Below are positions 1 to 6,594 of a stretch of 64,000 bases of DNA, piece by piece. The position numbers were made by a program, and so were the translations under genes. Within the stretch, counting starts at the first letter, position 1. Each line of letters begins with the position of its first letter. The notes under the pieces were generated by a model. The model searched no databases and was not told the DNA's origin. It saw nothing but the letters and a program-made list of their open reading frames with translations. The stretch comes from Dolichospermum planctonicum (GTDB lineage: Bacteria; Cyanobacteriota; Cyanobacteriia; Cyanobacteriales; Nostocaceae): positions 1 through 64,000 of the forward strand of contig NZ_BJCF01000007.1 of NCBI RefSeq assembly GCF_005402965.1, read 5' to 3'.

Positions 1-110
1 CTCCAACTACCACTGAAATAGTTGATAAAGTTATTTCTGTTGCTCTCGATTTGATGAATCCTCAACATTTAAAAAATTGGTTCACTAATTGTTGTTACTG
101 TACCTCATAA
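1..110 (+). CDS. IS630-family transposase, C-terminal fragment (5' end outside window)
   Basis: An open frame enters from the left edge and stops with TAA at 108-110. It encodes about 35 residues ending in NWFTNCCYCTS, which resembles the C-terminal tail of IS630/Tc1-type transposases common in filamentous cyanobacteria. The catalytic DDE region would lie outside the window, so integrity cannot be judged. The stop codon lies inside the right terminal inverted repeat of the element (100-127), an arrangement usual for compact insertion sequences. The family assignment rests on recall of the tail and on the TA-flanked terminal repeat. Confidence 0.65.
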   Translation, partial: PTTTEIVDKVISVALDLMNPQHLKNWFTNCCYCTS

Positions 111-127
111 CACCGGGAAGTGCTGTA
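1..127 (+). mobile_element. Right end of an IS630-type insertion sequence
   Basis: The sequence from about 100 to 127 (GTACCTCATAACACCGGGAA, then GTGCTGTA) recurs as the terminal repeat of two short non-coding elements in this window (23260-23366 and 30459-30600). All of these ends finish in TA, the usual target duplication of IS630/Tc1 elements. The insertion point at TA (126-127) interrupts a YgiT-type zinc-finger frame. The left end lies outside the window. Confidence 0.65.
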
Positions 128-256
128 ACTTTCACCGCAATGAGGACAACTAATAATAGGTAGATTTTCAATTATTAGTAATTCTTCTCCTTTCCCATAA
201 GTTCTGGTAACGTTGCGGATATGTACACCTTCGCTATTACAAATGTCGCATTTCAT
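95..256 (-). pseudogene. YgiT-type zinc finger protein, 3' end replaced by an IS630 element
   Basis: Starting at ATG (254-256) on the minus strand, the frame reads MKCDIC, then a segment with TRTYGKGEELLIIENLP and SCPHCGESY. Cysteines 3, 6, 37 and 40 form two CxxC zinc-binding pairs typical of YgiT/MqsA-like zinc fingers, which often act as antitoxins beside a MqsR or DUF4258 toxin. After GESY the frame enters the terminal repeat of the insertion sequence and stops at 95-97, giving only 53 residues. Family members usually continue another 15-25 residues after the second CxxC pair. No toxin partner is visible at this edge. The next genes downstream are an unrelated VapC pair. I read it as interrupted by transposition, with high confidence in the domain and moderate confidence in loss of function. 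Confidence 0.7.
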
Positions 257-289
257 ATTTCTGTTACCTAATTTTAAACTTGATTATAG

Positions 290-682
290 TTAATACCAGT
301 CCACAATTGTCATTCCTGAAACTTTGGAAAATTCATTCACATTGTGAGTAACTAGAGTTGCTTGTAATGTGACAGCTATTCCAGCAATTAAAACATCCAT
401 TGGACCTATAGGAGTTCCTTTTTGTTCTAAGTCAGCGCGAATTTTAGCAGCAGCAAAAGCAGCATCTCTATCAAAATCAACTAAATTAATGCGGTTTAAA
501 AGTTGTTGCAGTTGTTGGGTGCGTTTTGCGGGTGAATTTGATTTAGCAATTCCTACTTGTAATTCAAAGAGAACAATTGTAGGAATTAAAATTTCTTGGT
601 TTGGTATTTTAGCGAAATTTGCAGCAACTTGTCCCTGACCTTTAAAATAGTAAATTAAAGTGTTGGTATCTAAAACATACAT
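290..682 (-). CDS. vapC: VapC-like PIN-domain ribonuclease toxin
   Basis: A 130-residue PIN-domain protein, the normal length for VapC toxins, which cleave RNA using Mg2+. It begins MYVLDTNTLIYYFKG, with the first acidic residue Asp5 in LDTN. Glu40 lies in IVLFELQVG and Asp96 in GPMDVLIAG. The fourth position is near THNVNEF (113-118), where the usual Asp is Asn, a common variation. Its start lies one base after the stop of the upstream antitoxin gene, so the two are probably co-transcribed and translationally coupled. The antitoxin-first order matches type II modules. Target RNA is unknown. Confidence 0.88.
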   Translation of the reverse strand: MYVLDTNTLIYYFKGQGQVAANFAKIPNQEILIPTIVLFELQVGIAKSNSPAKRTQQLQQLLNRINLVDFDRDAAFAAAKIRADLEQKGTPIGPMDVLIAGIAVTLQATLVTHNVNEFSKVSGMTIVDWY

Positions 683-683
683 T

Positions 684-932
684 TTAGAAACTCTCCCTTA
701 AAACATCTTCTCCTGTACTGCTGCGAATTTCTTCTAAACTGGGAAAATCATCTTTCCAAGTTCCAGCTAGTGAATAAACTAATTCTTCCCAAGAGAGATT
801 TTGAGAGTTATTGATATTTTGATTAGTGTTGAGGTGTTTATTACGGATAAATTCTGCAAAGTTGAGAATTTCTTCAGCTTGTGCTGGGGGTAGGGTTTTT
901 ACAATTGCGTAAATTTGGTCAGCTATTGTCAT
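684..932 (-). CDS. Antitoxin of the VapC pair (DUF2281-like)
   Basis: An 82-residue small protein immediately upstream of and in line with the PIN toxin. The N-terminal half (MTIADQIYAIVKTLPPAQAE, then EILNFAEFIRNK) matches the helical pattern of DUF2281 antitoxins, in which a short leucine-rich helix pair precedes a disordered toxin-binding tail. The C-terminal half is polar and contains LAGTWKDDFPSLEEI, a motif often seen in cyanobacterial antitoxins that wraps the PIN domain. It is expected to neutralise the toxin and perhaps repress its own promoter in the repeat-rich DNA upstream. Assignment is by composition, length and neighbour. Confidence 0.78.
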   Translation of the reverse strand: MTIADQIYAIVKTLPPAQAEEILNFAEFIRNKHLNTNQNINNSQNLSWEELVYSLAGTWKDDFPSLEEIRSSTGEDVLRESF

Positions 933-992
933 AATTTTTTGTCTGAGTTATTCGGGATATTGATTTTATCTGTGATGTACTAATATTTTAAT

Positions 993-1194
993 TTGTCTGA
1001 TAGCGAAGCGTGGCGTTAGCCATATCAGGATGTCCAGGATTTGAGGATTTACAGGATGTGATTGGATGATTTTTGGTGGGGAGTTGATGATTTTAATTTG
1101 TCTGATAGCGAAGCGTGGCGTTAGCCATATCAGGATGTCCAGGATTTGAGGATGTACAGGATGTTGTTGGATGATTTTTGGTGGGGAGTTGGGG
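993..1194. repeat. Repeat unit A, two tandem copies of about 98 bp
   Basis: Two copies begin TTTGTCTGATAGCGAAGCGT at 993 and 1097 and run through a segment containing CAGGATGTCCAGGATTTGAG to TTTTTGGTGGGGAGTTG. A third copy is at 3645-3742. Shortened relatives occur at 24469-24494 (opposite orientation) and 61747-61810. The core GATAGCGAAGCGTGGCGTTAGCCATATC is widespread in cyanobacterial intergenic DNA. No coding potential. Confidence 0.85.
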
Positions 1195-1235
1195 ATTTTT
1201 TAGGATGTTTTTGAATGATTGCTTTTGAATAATTT

Positions 1236-1377
1236 AAACCATCTATAAATTACCATCCTGTTAATCCTTTAATCCTGGATATCCTGATTCAGACAAATGC
1301 AAATTTCATCACCAAACAAACCATCTATAAATTACCATCCTGTTAATCCTTTAATCCTGGCTATCCTGATTCAGACT
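1236..1377. repeat. Repeat unit B, two tandem copies (82 bp spacing)
   Basis: Copies starting AAACCATCTATAAATTACCA at 1236 and 1318 continue with CATCCTGTTAATCCTTTAAT and CCTGATTCAGAC. Three more copies lie at 3784-4010, also directly before the 3' end of a kinase-GUN4 gene. The placement relative to both kinase genes suggests that the repeats were copied along with the genes. Confidence 0.85.
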
Positions 1378-1396
1378 TAATAATTTTCTGTACCCC

Positions 1397-2791
1397 TTAA
1401 ATGTTACAGTCTACAAGTCTCGACGCGAGAGAAGAACCACAAAACAAAACCCCACCATAACCCCAAATAACAATCCCAGCAAATCGGGGGAGGTGGCCTT
1501 CTGGTGCTTTCTTGTCAAAAGTAATATCTGTGTAGTACAACCAGTCCCCTCCTTTTCTCCATCCTACCTTGTCCCCGAACTTCTCCCATATTTCCCTATT
1601 ATATTCTCTCGTTCCACCAAAACCTTGATAAATTCGTTTCTGCACAGAAAAACCAAACTTACCATCACTGTATTTTACCCACAACTGGTCAATGGTGCGG
1701 AGGTCTGCACAGGGAAAATTATCAATACTTTTATCATCTAACCAACCTTCTTTTTCCCGCTTCGCAACCACTAACATTACCCGTGCTGTTTCCTCGTCTG
1801 CTTCTTTCCATTTCCCTTGTGCGAGGTAGTCACGCAGTTTGCTGTAGTCCATTCCACAGGATGATTTTAGTCCCCCCTCCTCGCTTGCGGGGAGGGGGTT
1901 AGGGGGTGGGGTTCTTACTTCCCTTGCGGGGAGGGGGTGAGGGGGTGGGGTTCTTACCAAACCCAAATTTTCCCGAAACTCCAACACTGTCGGAGTCCGC
2001 TTTTCCGGTTCTATTTCCATCCCGGCTAAAATAGCATCATTCACCCTTTGACTAATGCGAGAATTATAATGTCTTGGCGCTGGTAAAGGTTCATCATCAT
2101 ATTTCCGGTTTTGTGCGGGTACGGGACTAAATTCACCCTCTTGGTTGAGTCCGTCAGCCGTGAGCAGATAATATAAAGTAGCAGCTAAAGCATAAACATC
2201 GGTATGGGGTCCAAAACTCCCTTTGCGACGATATTGTTCAATAGGTGCATAACCTTCTGTTAAAGAAGCTGTCATGCTTTTAGTAGCAATACTGCGAGTT
2301 AAACCAAAATCAATTAAAACCGCTTCTTGTTTATTTTGGCGTAAGAGAATATTTGCAGGTTTAATGTCCCGGTGTAAACTGCTTTTAGCGTGAATATATT
2401 CTAAAGCCTGACCAATTTGATCTATATATAATAGTGCTTCGCTTTCGGTAAGTTGTCCCTTTTGTCTAATATATTGAAATAAAGTTACTCCATCAATATA
2501 TTCCATCACCACGCCAAAAAGCTCACCTGCTTGAATGACTTCATGGACTTTGAGAATATGCTGATGATCAAAACCTTTAATTGTCAAGGCTTCGTTAATA
2601 AACTTAACCTGTTGTTCTGCAAAGTCCTCTTGCAATTGCATTTGCTGATTGAGGGTTTTAATGGCGTATAATTTACCCGTGCTAGGTTCTAAGGCTTTGT
2701 AGGTAGTTCCAAAACCACCACTACCCAAGGGTTTACCTTGAATGATAAATCTACCGTTATTAATTTGTTGCCCTGGTTGCCAAATAATCAT
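1397..2791 (-). CDS. Ser/Thr protein kinase fused to a GUN4 domain (copy 1)
   Basis: The 464-residue product has an N-terminal Hanks-type kinase (about 12-275): glycine loop GSGGFG near 23-28, Lys45 in AIK, catalytic HRDIKPAN (Asp142) and DFG at 161-163, all intact. A proline-rich linker (280-307) carries two copies of a 13-residue unit with PPPxPLPARE, encoded by an in-frame DNA repeat. A GUN4 domain follows (about 315-435). GUN4 binds protoporphyrin/Mg-protoporphyrin and stimulates Mg-chelatase, so the fusion may couple tetrapyrrole sensing to phosphorylation; that is inference. The last 30 residues are hydrophobic and unlike the other two copies. The coding region and about 75 bp of upstream DNA are nearly identical to copy 2 (4036-5502). 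Confidence 0.9.
   Translation of the reverse strand: MIIWQPGQQINNGRFIIQGKPLGSGGFGTTYKALEPSTGKLYAIKTLNQQMQLQEDFAEQQVKFINEALTIKGFDHQHILKVHEVIQAGELFGVVMEYIDGVTLFQYIRQKGQLTESEALLYIDQIGQALEYIHAKSSLHRDIKPANILLRQNKQEAVLIDFGLTRSIATKSMTASLTEGYAPIEQYRRKGSFGPHTDVYALAATLYYLLTADGLNQEGEFSPVPAQNRKYDDEPLPAPRHYNSRISQRVNDAILAGMEIEPEKRTPTVLEFRENLGLVRTPPPHPLPAREVRTPPPNPLPASEEGGLKSSCGMDYSKLRDYLAQGKWKEADEETARVMLVVAKREKEGWLDDKSIDNFPCADLRTIDQLWVKYSDGKFGFSVQKRIYQGFGGTREYNREIWEKFGDKVGWRKGGDWLYYTDITFDKKAPEGHLPRFAGIVIWGYGGVLFCGSSLASRLVDCNI
1871..1957. repeat. In-frame G-rich 39-bp repeat, two units, inside kinase copy 1
   Basis: Two units each read CTTGCGGGGAGGGGGT, then T/GAGGGGGTGGGGTTCTTAC on the plus strand. The period is 39 bp, so the unit encodes 13 residues (VRTPPPNPLPARE) without a frameshift on the minus strand. 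Equivalent arrays are at 4567-4653 (two units) and 7129-7237 (three units). Confidence 0.85.
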
Positions 2792-2883
2792 ACCCTTGTA
2801 GATATGGTAAAGATTAATTGAATTATATCATGGTAGTTATATCATGGCGTTGGTTAGATTCCCGACTTCTTGAGAAATAGAAA

Positions 2884-3219
2884 TTAAGCTACCCCATAAC
2901 CAGTATAAGGACGTTTGTATGGTGGTTGTAAACCAAAAACAATATCCTCTTTTGGTACTCCCATATTAACTAATTCTTGAGCTAAATCTGTTTCTGTGGT
3001 ATTTTGTTGAATCCAGATTTTGTTATTCTTAATGTCAAAATGAATGATGCTGTAATAAATTCTTTGGAATCCATTCCATCCTACATACATTAATTGATAA
3101 TGATCATTATTTGTATCAAAAATTAATTCATTATCTATTTCATCATATTTTGGTTTGTATTTGCCATGTTCTTTGAGAATGGTTTGAATACATTGACGAT
3201 AATGTTCTAAATTTGCCAT
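2884..3219 (-). CDS. xisI: XisI family protein
   Basis: A 111-residue protein with the hallmark XisI pattern: N-terminal LEHYRQCIQTILKEHGKY, a central LMYVGWNGFQRIYYSIIHFD, and the C-terminal region FGLQPPYKRPYTGYGVA. XisI and XisH were defined in Anabaena as factors controlling excision of the fdxN element during heterocyst differentiation, but they are abundant in multiple copies in genomes lacking that element. The start codon lies 13 bases inside the end of xisH, indicating translational coupling. No site-specific recombinase or element border is seen nearby, so a role in excision here is unproven. Confidence 0.92.
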   Translation of the reverse strand: MANLEHYRQCIQTILKEHGKYKPKYDEIDNELIFDTNNDHYQLMYVGWNGFQRIYYSIIHFDIKNNKIWIQQNTTETDLAQELVNMGVPKEDIVFGLQPPYKRPYTGYGVA

Positions 3220-3623
3220 TTGACAATTACCTCCGCTATTGGATCATATACTATAATTTTAATGTTATATTTTTCTACTGCTATTTTAGCAAGTCGAGTT
3301 TGAAAGAAGGAGATATAAGTATCATTGGGAACTGCTAAATATAATTCTCGTTCTGATTGAGTTTCTTCTAAAATAATTTGATAATTGAGAAATTGTCCTA
3401 ATGCTGTATGAAAATCACTTACGGGAGAATTGCTTGCAAAACTCTTGATTTCTATAGCAATTTTTTCCTCTCCTTTGTCTGCTGCTATTAGTCTTTCTGC
3501 ACCTAAATCAATTTTAAGTTTTGTTTCCTCAAGCTGAATTTCTAAAGGATCATGAGTAATTAACCATTGTTCTTTTAATAATGCGTTGACAACTGCTTGA
3601 TGAAATAAATCTCTTGCTGACAT
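3207..3623 (-). CDS. xisH: XisH family protein (PD-(D/E)XK nuclease-like fold)
   Basis: A 138-residue protein matching XisH. The start MSARDLFHQAVVNALLKEQW is typical, and a candidate nuclease core follows: the Asp-containing KIDLGAERLIAADKG and then IAIEIKSF, with the E-x-K signature of PD-(D/E)XK enzymes. The C-terminus YDPIAEVIVKWQI is also conserved in the family. It overlaps xisI by 13 bases. The pair lies between two near-identical kinase-GUN4 genes in direct orientation. Confidence 0.92.
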   Translation of the reverse strand: MSARDLFHQAVVNALLKEQWLITHDPLEIQLEETKLKIDLGAERLIAADKGEEKIAIEIKSFASNSPVSDFHTALGQFLNYQIILEETQSERELYLAVPNDTYISFFQTRLAKIAVEKYNIKIIVYDPIAEVIVKWQI

Positions 3624-3644
3624 AGTTATTTAGGATTTAATTTA

Positions 3645-3742
3645 TTTGTCTGATAGCGAAGTGTGGCGTTAGCCATATCAGGATGTCCAGGATTTGAGGA
3701 TTTACAGGATGTTTTTGGATGATTTTTGGTGGGGAGTTGGTG
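3645..3742. repeat. Repeat unit A, third copy
   Basis: Begins TTTGTCTGATAGCGAAGTGT, one base different from the copies at 993 and 1097, and continues with CAGGATGTCCAGGATTTGAG. Confidence 0.85.
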
Positions 3743-3783
3743 ATTTTTCAGGATGTTTTTGAATGATTGTTTTTGAATAATTT

Positions 3784-4010
3784 AAACCATCTATAAATTA
3801 CCATCCTGTTAATCTTTTAATCCTGGTTATCCTGATTTGTGACAAATGCAATTTTCATCACCAAACAAACCATCTATAAATTACCATCCTGTCAATCCTT
3901 TAATCCTGGTTATCCTGATTTGTGACAAATACAACTTTCATCACCAAACAAACCATCTATAAATTACCATCCTGTTAATCTTTTAATCCTGGTTATCCTG
4001 ATTCAGACTT
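3784..4010. repeat. Repeat unit B, three tandem copies (83 bp period)
   Basis: Copies start at 3784, 3867 and 3950 with AAACCATCTATAAATTACCA. They differ by a few substitutions, for example TTAATC versus TCAATC. The last copy ends with CAGACTTAATAATTTTCTGT, as at 1377, immediately before the kinase gene's 3' end. Confidence 0.87.
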
Positions 4011-4035
4011 AATAATTTTCTGTAACCCTTAAATG

Positions 4036-5502
4036 TTACAGTTTACAAGTCTCGACGCGAGAGAAGAACCCAATCCCACCACCATACAATCCCCACACCC
4101 ACAAATACAAAATATTCATTTCCCACAATTCCCGCCTACATTTAAACAACATTGGGAGGTGGCCTTCTGGTGCTTTCTTGTCAAAAGTAATATCTTTGTA
4201 GTACAACCATCTCTCATTCTTATCTTTGTAGTACAACCAGTTCCCTCCTTTTCTCCATCCTACCTTATCCCCAAACTTTTCCCAGATGTCTGAGTTATAT
4301 TCTCTCGTTCCACCAAAACCTTGATAAATTCGTTTCTGCACAGAAAAACCAAATTTACCATCACTGTATTTTACCCACAACTGGTCAATGGTACGAAGGT
4401 CTTCACAGGGAAAATTATCAATATTTCCTTCATTTAACCAACCTTCTTTTTCCCGTTTCGCAACTGCTAACATTACCCGCTTTGTTTCCTCGTTTGCTTC
4501 TTTCCATTTCCCTTGTGCGAGGTAGTCACGCAGTTTGCTGTAGTCCATTCCACAGGATGATTTTAGTCCCCCCTCCTCGCTTGCGGGGAGGGGGTGAGGG
4601 GGTGGGGTTCTTACTTCCCTTGCGGGGAGGGGGTGAGGGGGTGGGGTTCTTACCAAACCCAAATTTTCCCGAAACTCCAACACTGTCGGAGTCCGCTTTT
4701 CCGGTTCTATTTCCATCCCGGCTAAAATAGCATCATTCACCCTTTGACTAATGCGAGAATTATAATGTCTTGGCGCTGGTAAAGGTTCATCATCATATTT
4801 CCGGTTTTGTGCGGGTACGGGACTAAATTCACCCTCTTGGTTGAGTCCGTCAGCCGTGAGCAGATAATATAAAGTAGCAGCTAAAGCATAAACATCGGTA
4901 TGGGGTCCAAAACTCCCTTTGCGACGATATTGTTCAATAGGTGCATAACCTTCTGTTAAAGAAGCTGTCATGCTTTTAGTAGCAATACTGCGAGTTAAAC
5001 CAAAATCAATTAAAACCGCTTCTTGTTTATTTTGGCGTAAGAGAATATTTGCAGGTTTAATGTCCCGGTGTAAACTACCTTTAGCGTGAACATATTCTAA
5101 AGCCTGACCAATTTGATCTATATATAATAGTGCTTCGCTTTCGGTAAGTTGTCCCTTTTGTCTAATATCCTTTTGTCTAATATATTGAAATAAAGTTACT
5201 CCATCAATATATTCCATCACTACGCCAAAAAGCTCACCTGATTGAATGACTTCATGGACTTTGAGAATATGCTGATGATCAAAACCTTTAATTGTCAAGG
5301 CTTCGTTAATAAACTTAACCTGTTGTTCTGCAAAGTCCTCTCGCAATTGCATTTGCTGATTGAGGGTTTTAATGGCGTATAATTTACCCGTGCTGGGTTC
5401 TAAGGCTTTATAAGTAGTCCCAAAACCACCACTACCCAAGGGTTTACCTTGAATGATAAATCTACCGTTATTAATTTGTTGCCCTGGTTGCCAAATAATC
5501 AT
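4036..5502 (-). CDS. Ser/Thr protein kinase fused to a GUN4 domain (copy 2)
   Basis: A 488-residue close copy of the protein at 1397-2791, with the same intact kinase motifs (GSGGFG, HRDIKPAN, DFG), the same PPPxPLPARE linker and a C-terminal GUN4 domain. It differs by two internal duplications: IRQK is doubled in the kinase domain (the segment around 5161-5180 repeats CTTTTGTCTAATAT), and LYYKD is doubled in the GUN4 domain (around 4190-4240 repeats ATCTTTGTAGTACAACCA). The tail after the GUN4 domain is unrelated to copy 1 until the last residues SRVETCKL. It probably arose by tandem duplication of a segment of about 1.5 kb. Both copies could be active. Confidence 0.9.
   Translation of the reverse strand: MIIWQPGQQINNGRFIIQGKPLGSGGFGTTYKALEPSTGKLYAIKTLNQQMQLREDFAEQQVKFINEALTIKGFDHQHILKVHEVIQSGELFGVVMEYIDGVTLFQYIRQKDIRQKGQLTESEALLYIDQIGQALEYVHAKGSLHRDIKPANILLRQNKQEAVLIDFGLTRSIATKSMTASLTEGYAPIEQYRRKGSFGPHTDVYALAATLYYLLTADGLNQEGEFSPVPAQNRKYDDEPLPAPRHYNSRISQRVNDAILAGMEIEPEKRTPTVLEFRENLGLVRTPPPHPLPAREVRTPPPHPLPASEEGGLKSSCGMDYSKLRDYLAQGKWKEANEETKRVMLAVAKREKEGWLNEGNIDNFPCEDLRTIDQLWVKYSDGKFGFSVQKRIYQGFGGTREYNSDIWEKFGDKVGWRKGGNWLYYKDKNERWLYYKDITFDKKAPEGHLPMLFKCRRELWEMNILYLWVWGLYGGGIGFFSRVETCKL
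4567..4653. repeat. In-frame G-rich 39-bp repeat, two units, inside kinase copy 2
   Basis: The same unit as at 1871-1957, encoding the proline-rich linker of kinase copy 2 on the minus strand. Confidence 0.85.
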
Positions 5503-5568
5503 ACCCTTGTAGATATGGTGAAGATTAATTCAATTATATCGTGGTAATAATATCATGGCGTTGGTTAG

Positions 5569-5597
5569 ATCCCCGACATCTTCAAGAAGTTGGGGAT
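5569..5597. repeat. Palindromic repeat (CCCCGAC family)
   Basis: ATCCCCGACATCTTC and GAAGTTGGGGAT form an imperfect hairpin of about 12 bp per arm. It is one of a family found in this window at 8193-8221, 13520-13549, 34334-34366, 37948-37976 and 40774-40804. Confidence 0.8.
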
Positions 5598-5642
5598 ATC
5601 GGATGTTATAATGTTAAAAAATTCAAATTATAAGGAGTGGCA

Positions 5643-6281
5643 ATGATGTTGTTAGAATTAAAGCGCATTCATGTACCACCAGGACAAAGGGTTATATTAG
5701 AAAATGTGACTTGGAAAGAATTAGAAACAATTATTGAAGAATTGGGAGAACATCGGGCTGCGCGAATTGCTTATGATAGGGGAATATTAGAAATTATGAG
5801 TCCTTTACCAGAACATGAATTTGATAAAGAAATTATTAGTGATTTAGTCAAAGCATTGTTAGAACAGTTAGATGTTGAATTTATTAGTCTTGGTTCTACG
5901 ACATTTAAAAATCAATTTATGGCACAAGGTATAGAACCTGATCAATGTTTTTATATTCAAAATGAGGCTGTAATTCGGGGGAAAAAAAGATTGGATTTAA
6001 CAATTGACCCTCCTCCAGATTTAGCTTTAGAAATTGATATTACTTCCCGTACCCATTTGAATATATATCAAGGTTTAAAAGTTCCTGAAGTATGGCGGTT
6101 TGAAAACGGAATTTTGCAAATTAATATTTTACAAGATGGTGTTTATGTGGAATCTAAATCTAGTTTAAATTTTCCTAATTTACCTTTAATTGCAGTTATT
6201 CCTCAATATTTAGAAAAAAGTCGAACTATAGGCAGAAATGCGACATTAAAGGCTTTTAGAAGTTGGGTAAATATTGGATAA
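5643..6281 (+). CDS. Uma2 family PD-(D/E)XK nuclease-like protein
   Basis: A 212-residue member of the Uma2 (DUF820) family, very numerous in cyanobacteria and built on a restriction-endonuclease-like fold of unknown cellular role. Visible signatures are an N-terminal VTWKELETIIEELG, RGILEIMSPLPEHE (residues about 45-60), and DLTIDPPPDLALEIDIT, which carries the acidic active-site residues. The ATG at 5643 is preferred over a GTG at 5637 because the ribosome-binding site AAGGAG (5632-5637) sits five bases upstream of it. A second ATG follows directly at 5646. It stands alone, on the opposite strand from the flanking kinase genes. Confidence 0.88.
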   Translation: MMLLELKRIHVPPGQRVILENVTWKELETIIEELGEHRAARIAYDRGILEIMSPLPEHEFDKEIISDLVKALLEQLDVEFISLGSTTFKNQFMAQGIEPDQCFYIQNEAVIRGKKRLDLTIDPPPDLALEIDITSRTHLNIYQGLKVPEVWRFENGILQINILQDGVYVESKSSLNFPNLPLIAVIPQYLEKSRTIGRNATLKAFRSWVNIG

Positions 6282-6594
6282 TGATTCTAACAATTGAGAG
6301 ATTCAGATCTCCGACTTGTTTTATTAATCTTATCATTTACTAACATTAATTATCTGAGAAATCGGGTAACTTTAACCACAAAATAAAATCCTGTAAATCC
6401 TGAAATCCTGGGGTATCCTGATTTGTGACAATATTAATGGTGCGTTACGTCGCGTAGTTAATTTATTTGTATATTTTCTCATCTTTTCGCGCTCCTAATG
6501 CACCCCACAAACTGTACTACATCTTTTCTGATTTTTTGACTATTCTCAAGTACCAGGTATCGAAAACCCAGAACCGGCAAGACTTTGTGGAAAA
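6282..6594. other. Intergenic region with degenerate repeats
   Basis: No gene is supported. It contains a split copy of the CCCCGAC palindrome (about 6301-6370, arms separated by roughly 40 bp), a degenerate unit B-like stretch (6388-6430, CCTGTAAATCCTGAAATCCT) and a half-site of the GGTGCGTTACG repeat near 6438. Confidence 0.6.

Larger units (their letters stand above)
933..1396. other. Repeat-rich intergenic region
   Basis: No gene is visible here. The DNA consists of two copies of repeat unit A (993-1090 and 1097-1194) followed by two copies of repeat unit B (1236-1377), both described separately. It separates the antitoxin promoter from the 3' end of the first kinase-GUN4 gene. Confidence 0.75.
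3624..4035. other. Repeat-rich intergenic region
   Basis: No gene. Holds one unit A copy (3645-3742) and three unit B copies (3784-4010) between xisH and the 3' end of the second kinase-GUN4 gene. Confidence 0.75.

Noticed and set aside
2884-3623. xisHI taken as evidence for an fdxN-type excision element here
   Set aside because: No XisF-type recombinase, nif gene or att repeats were seen; xisHI pairs are common as independent genes.
3784-4010. Regular 83-bp repeats considered as a CRISPR array
   Set aside because: The whole unit is repeated with no variable spacers, and no cas genes are nearby.
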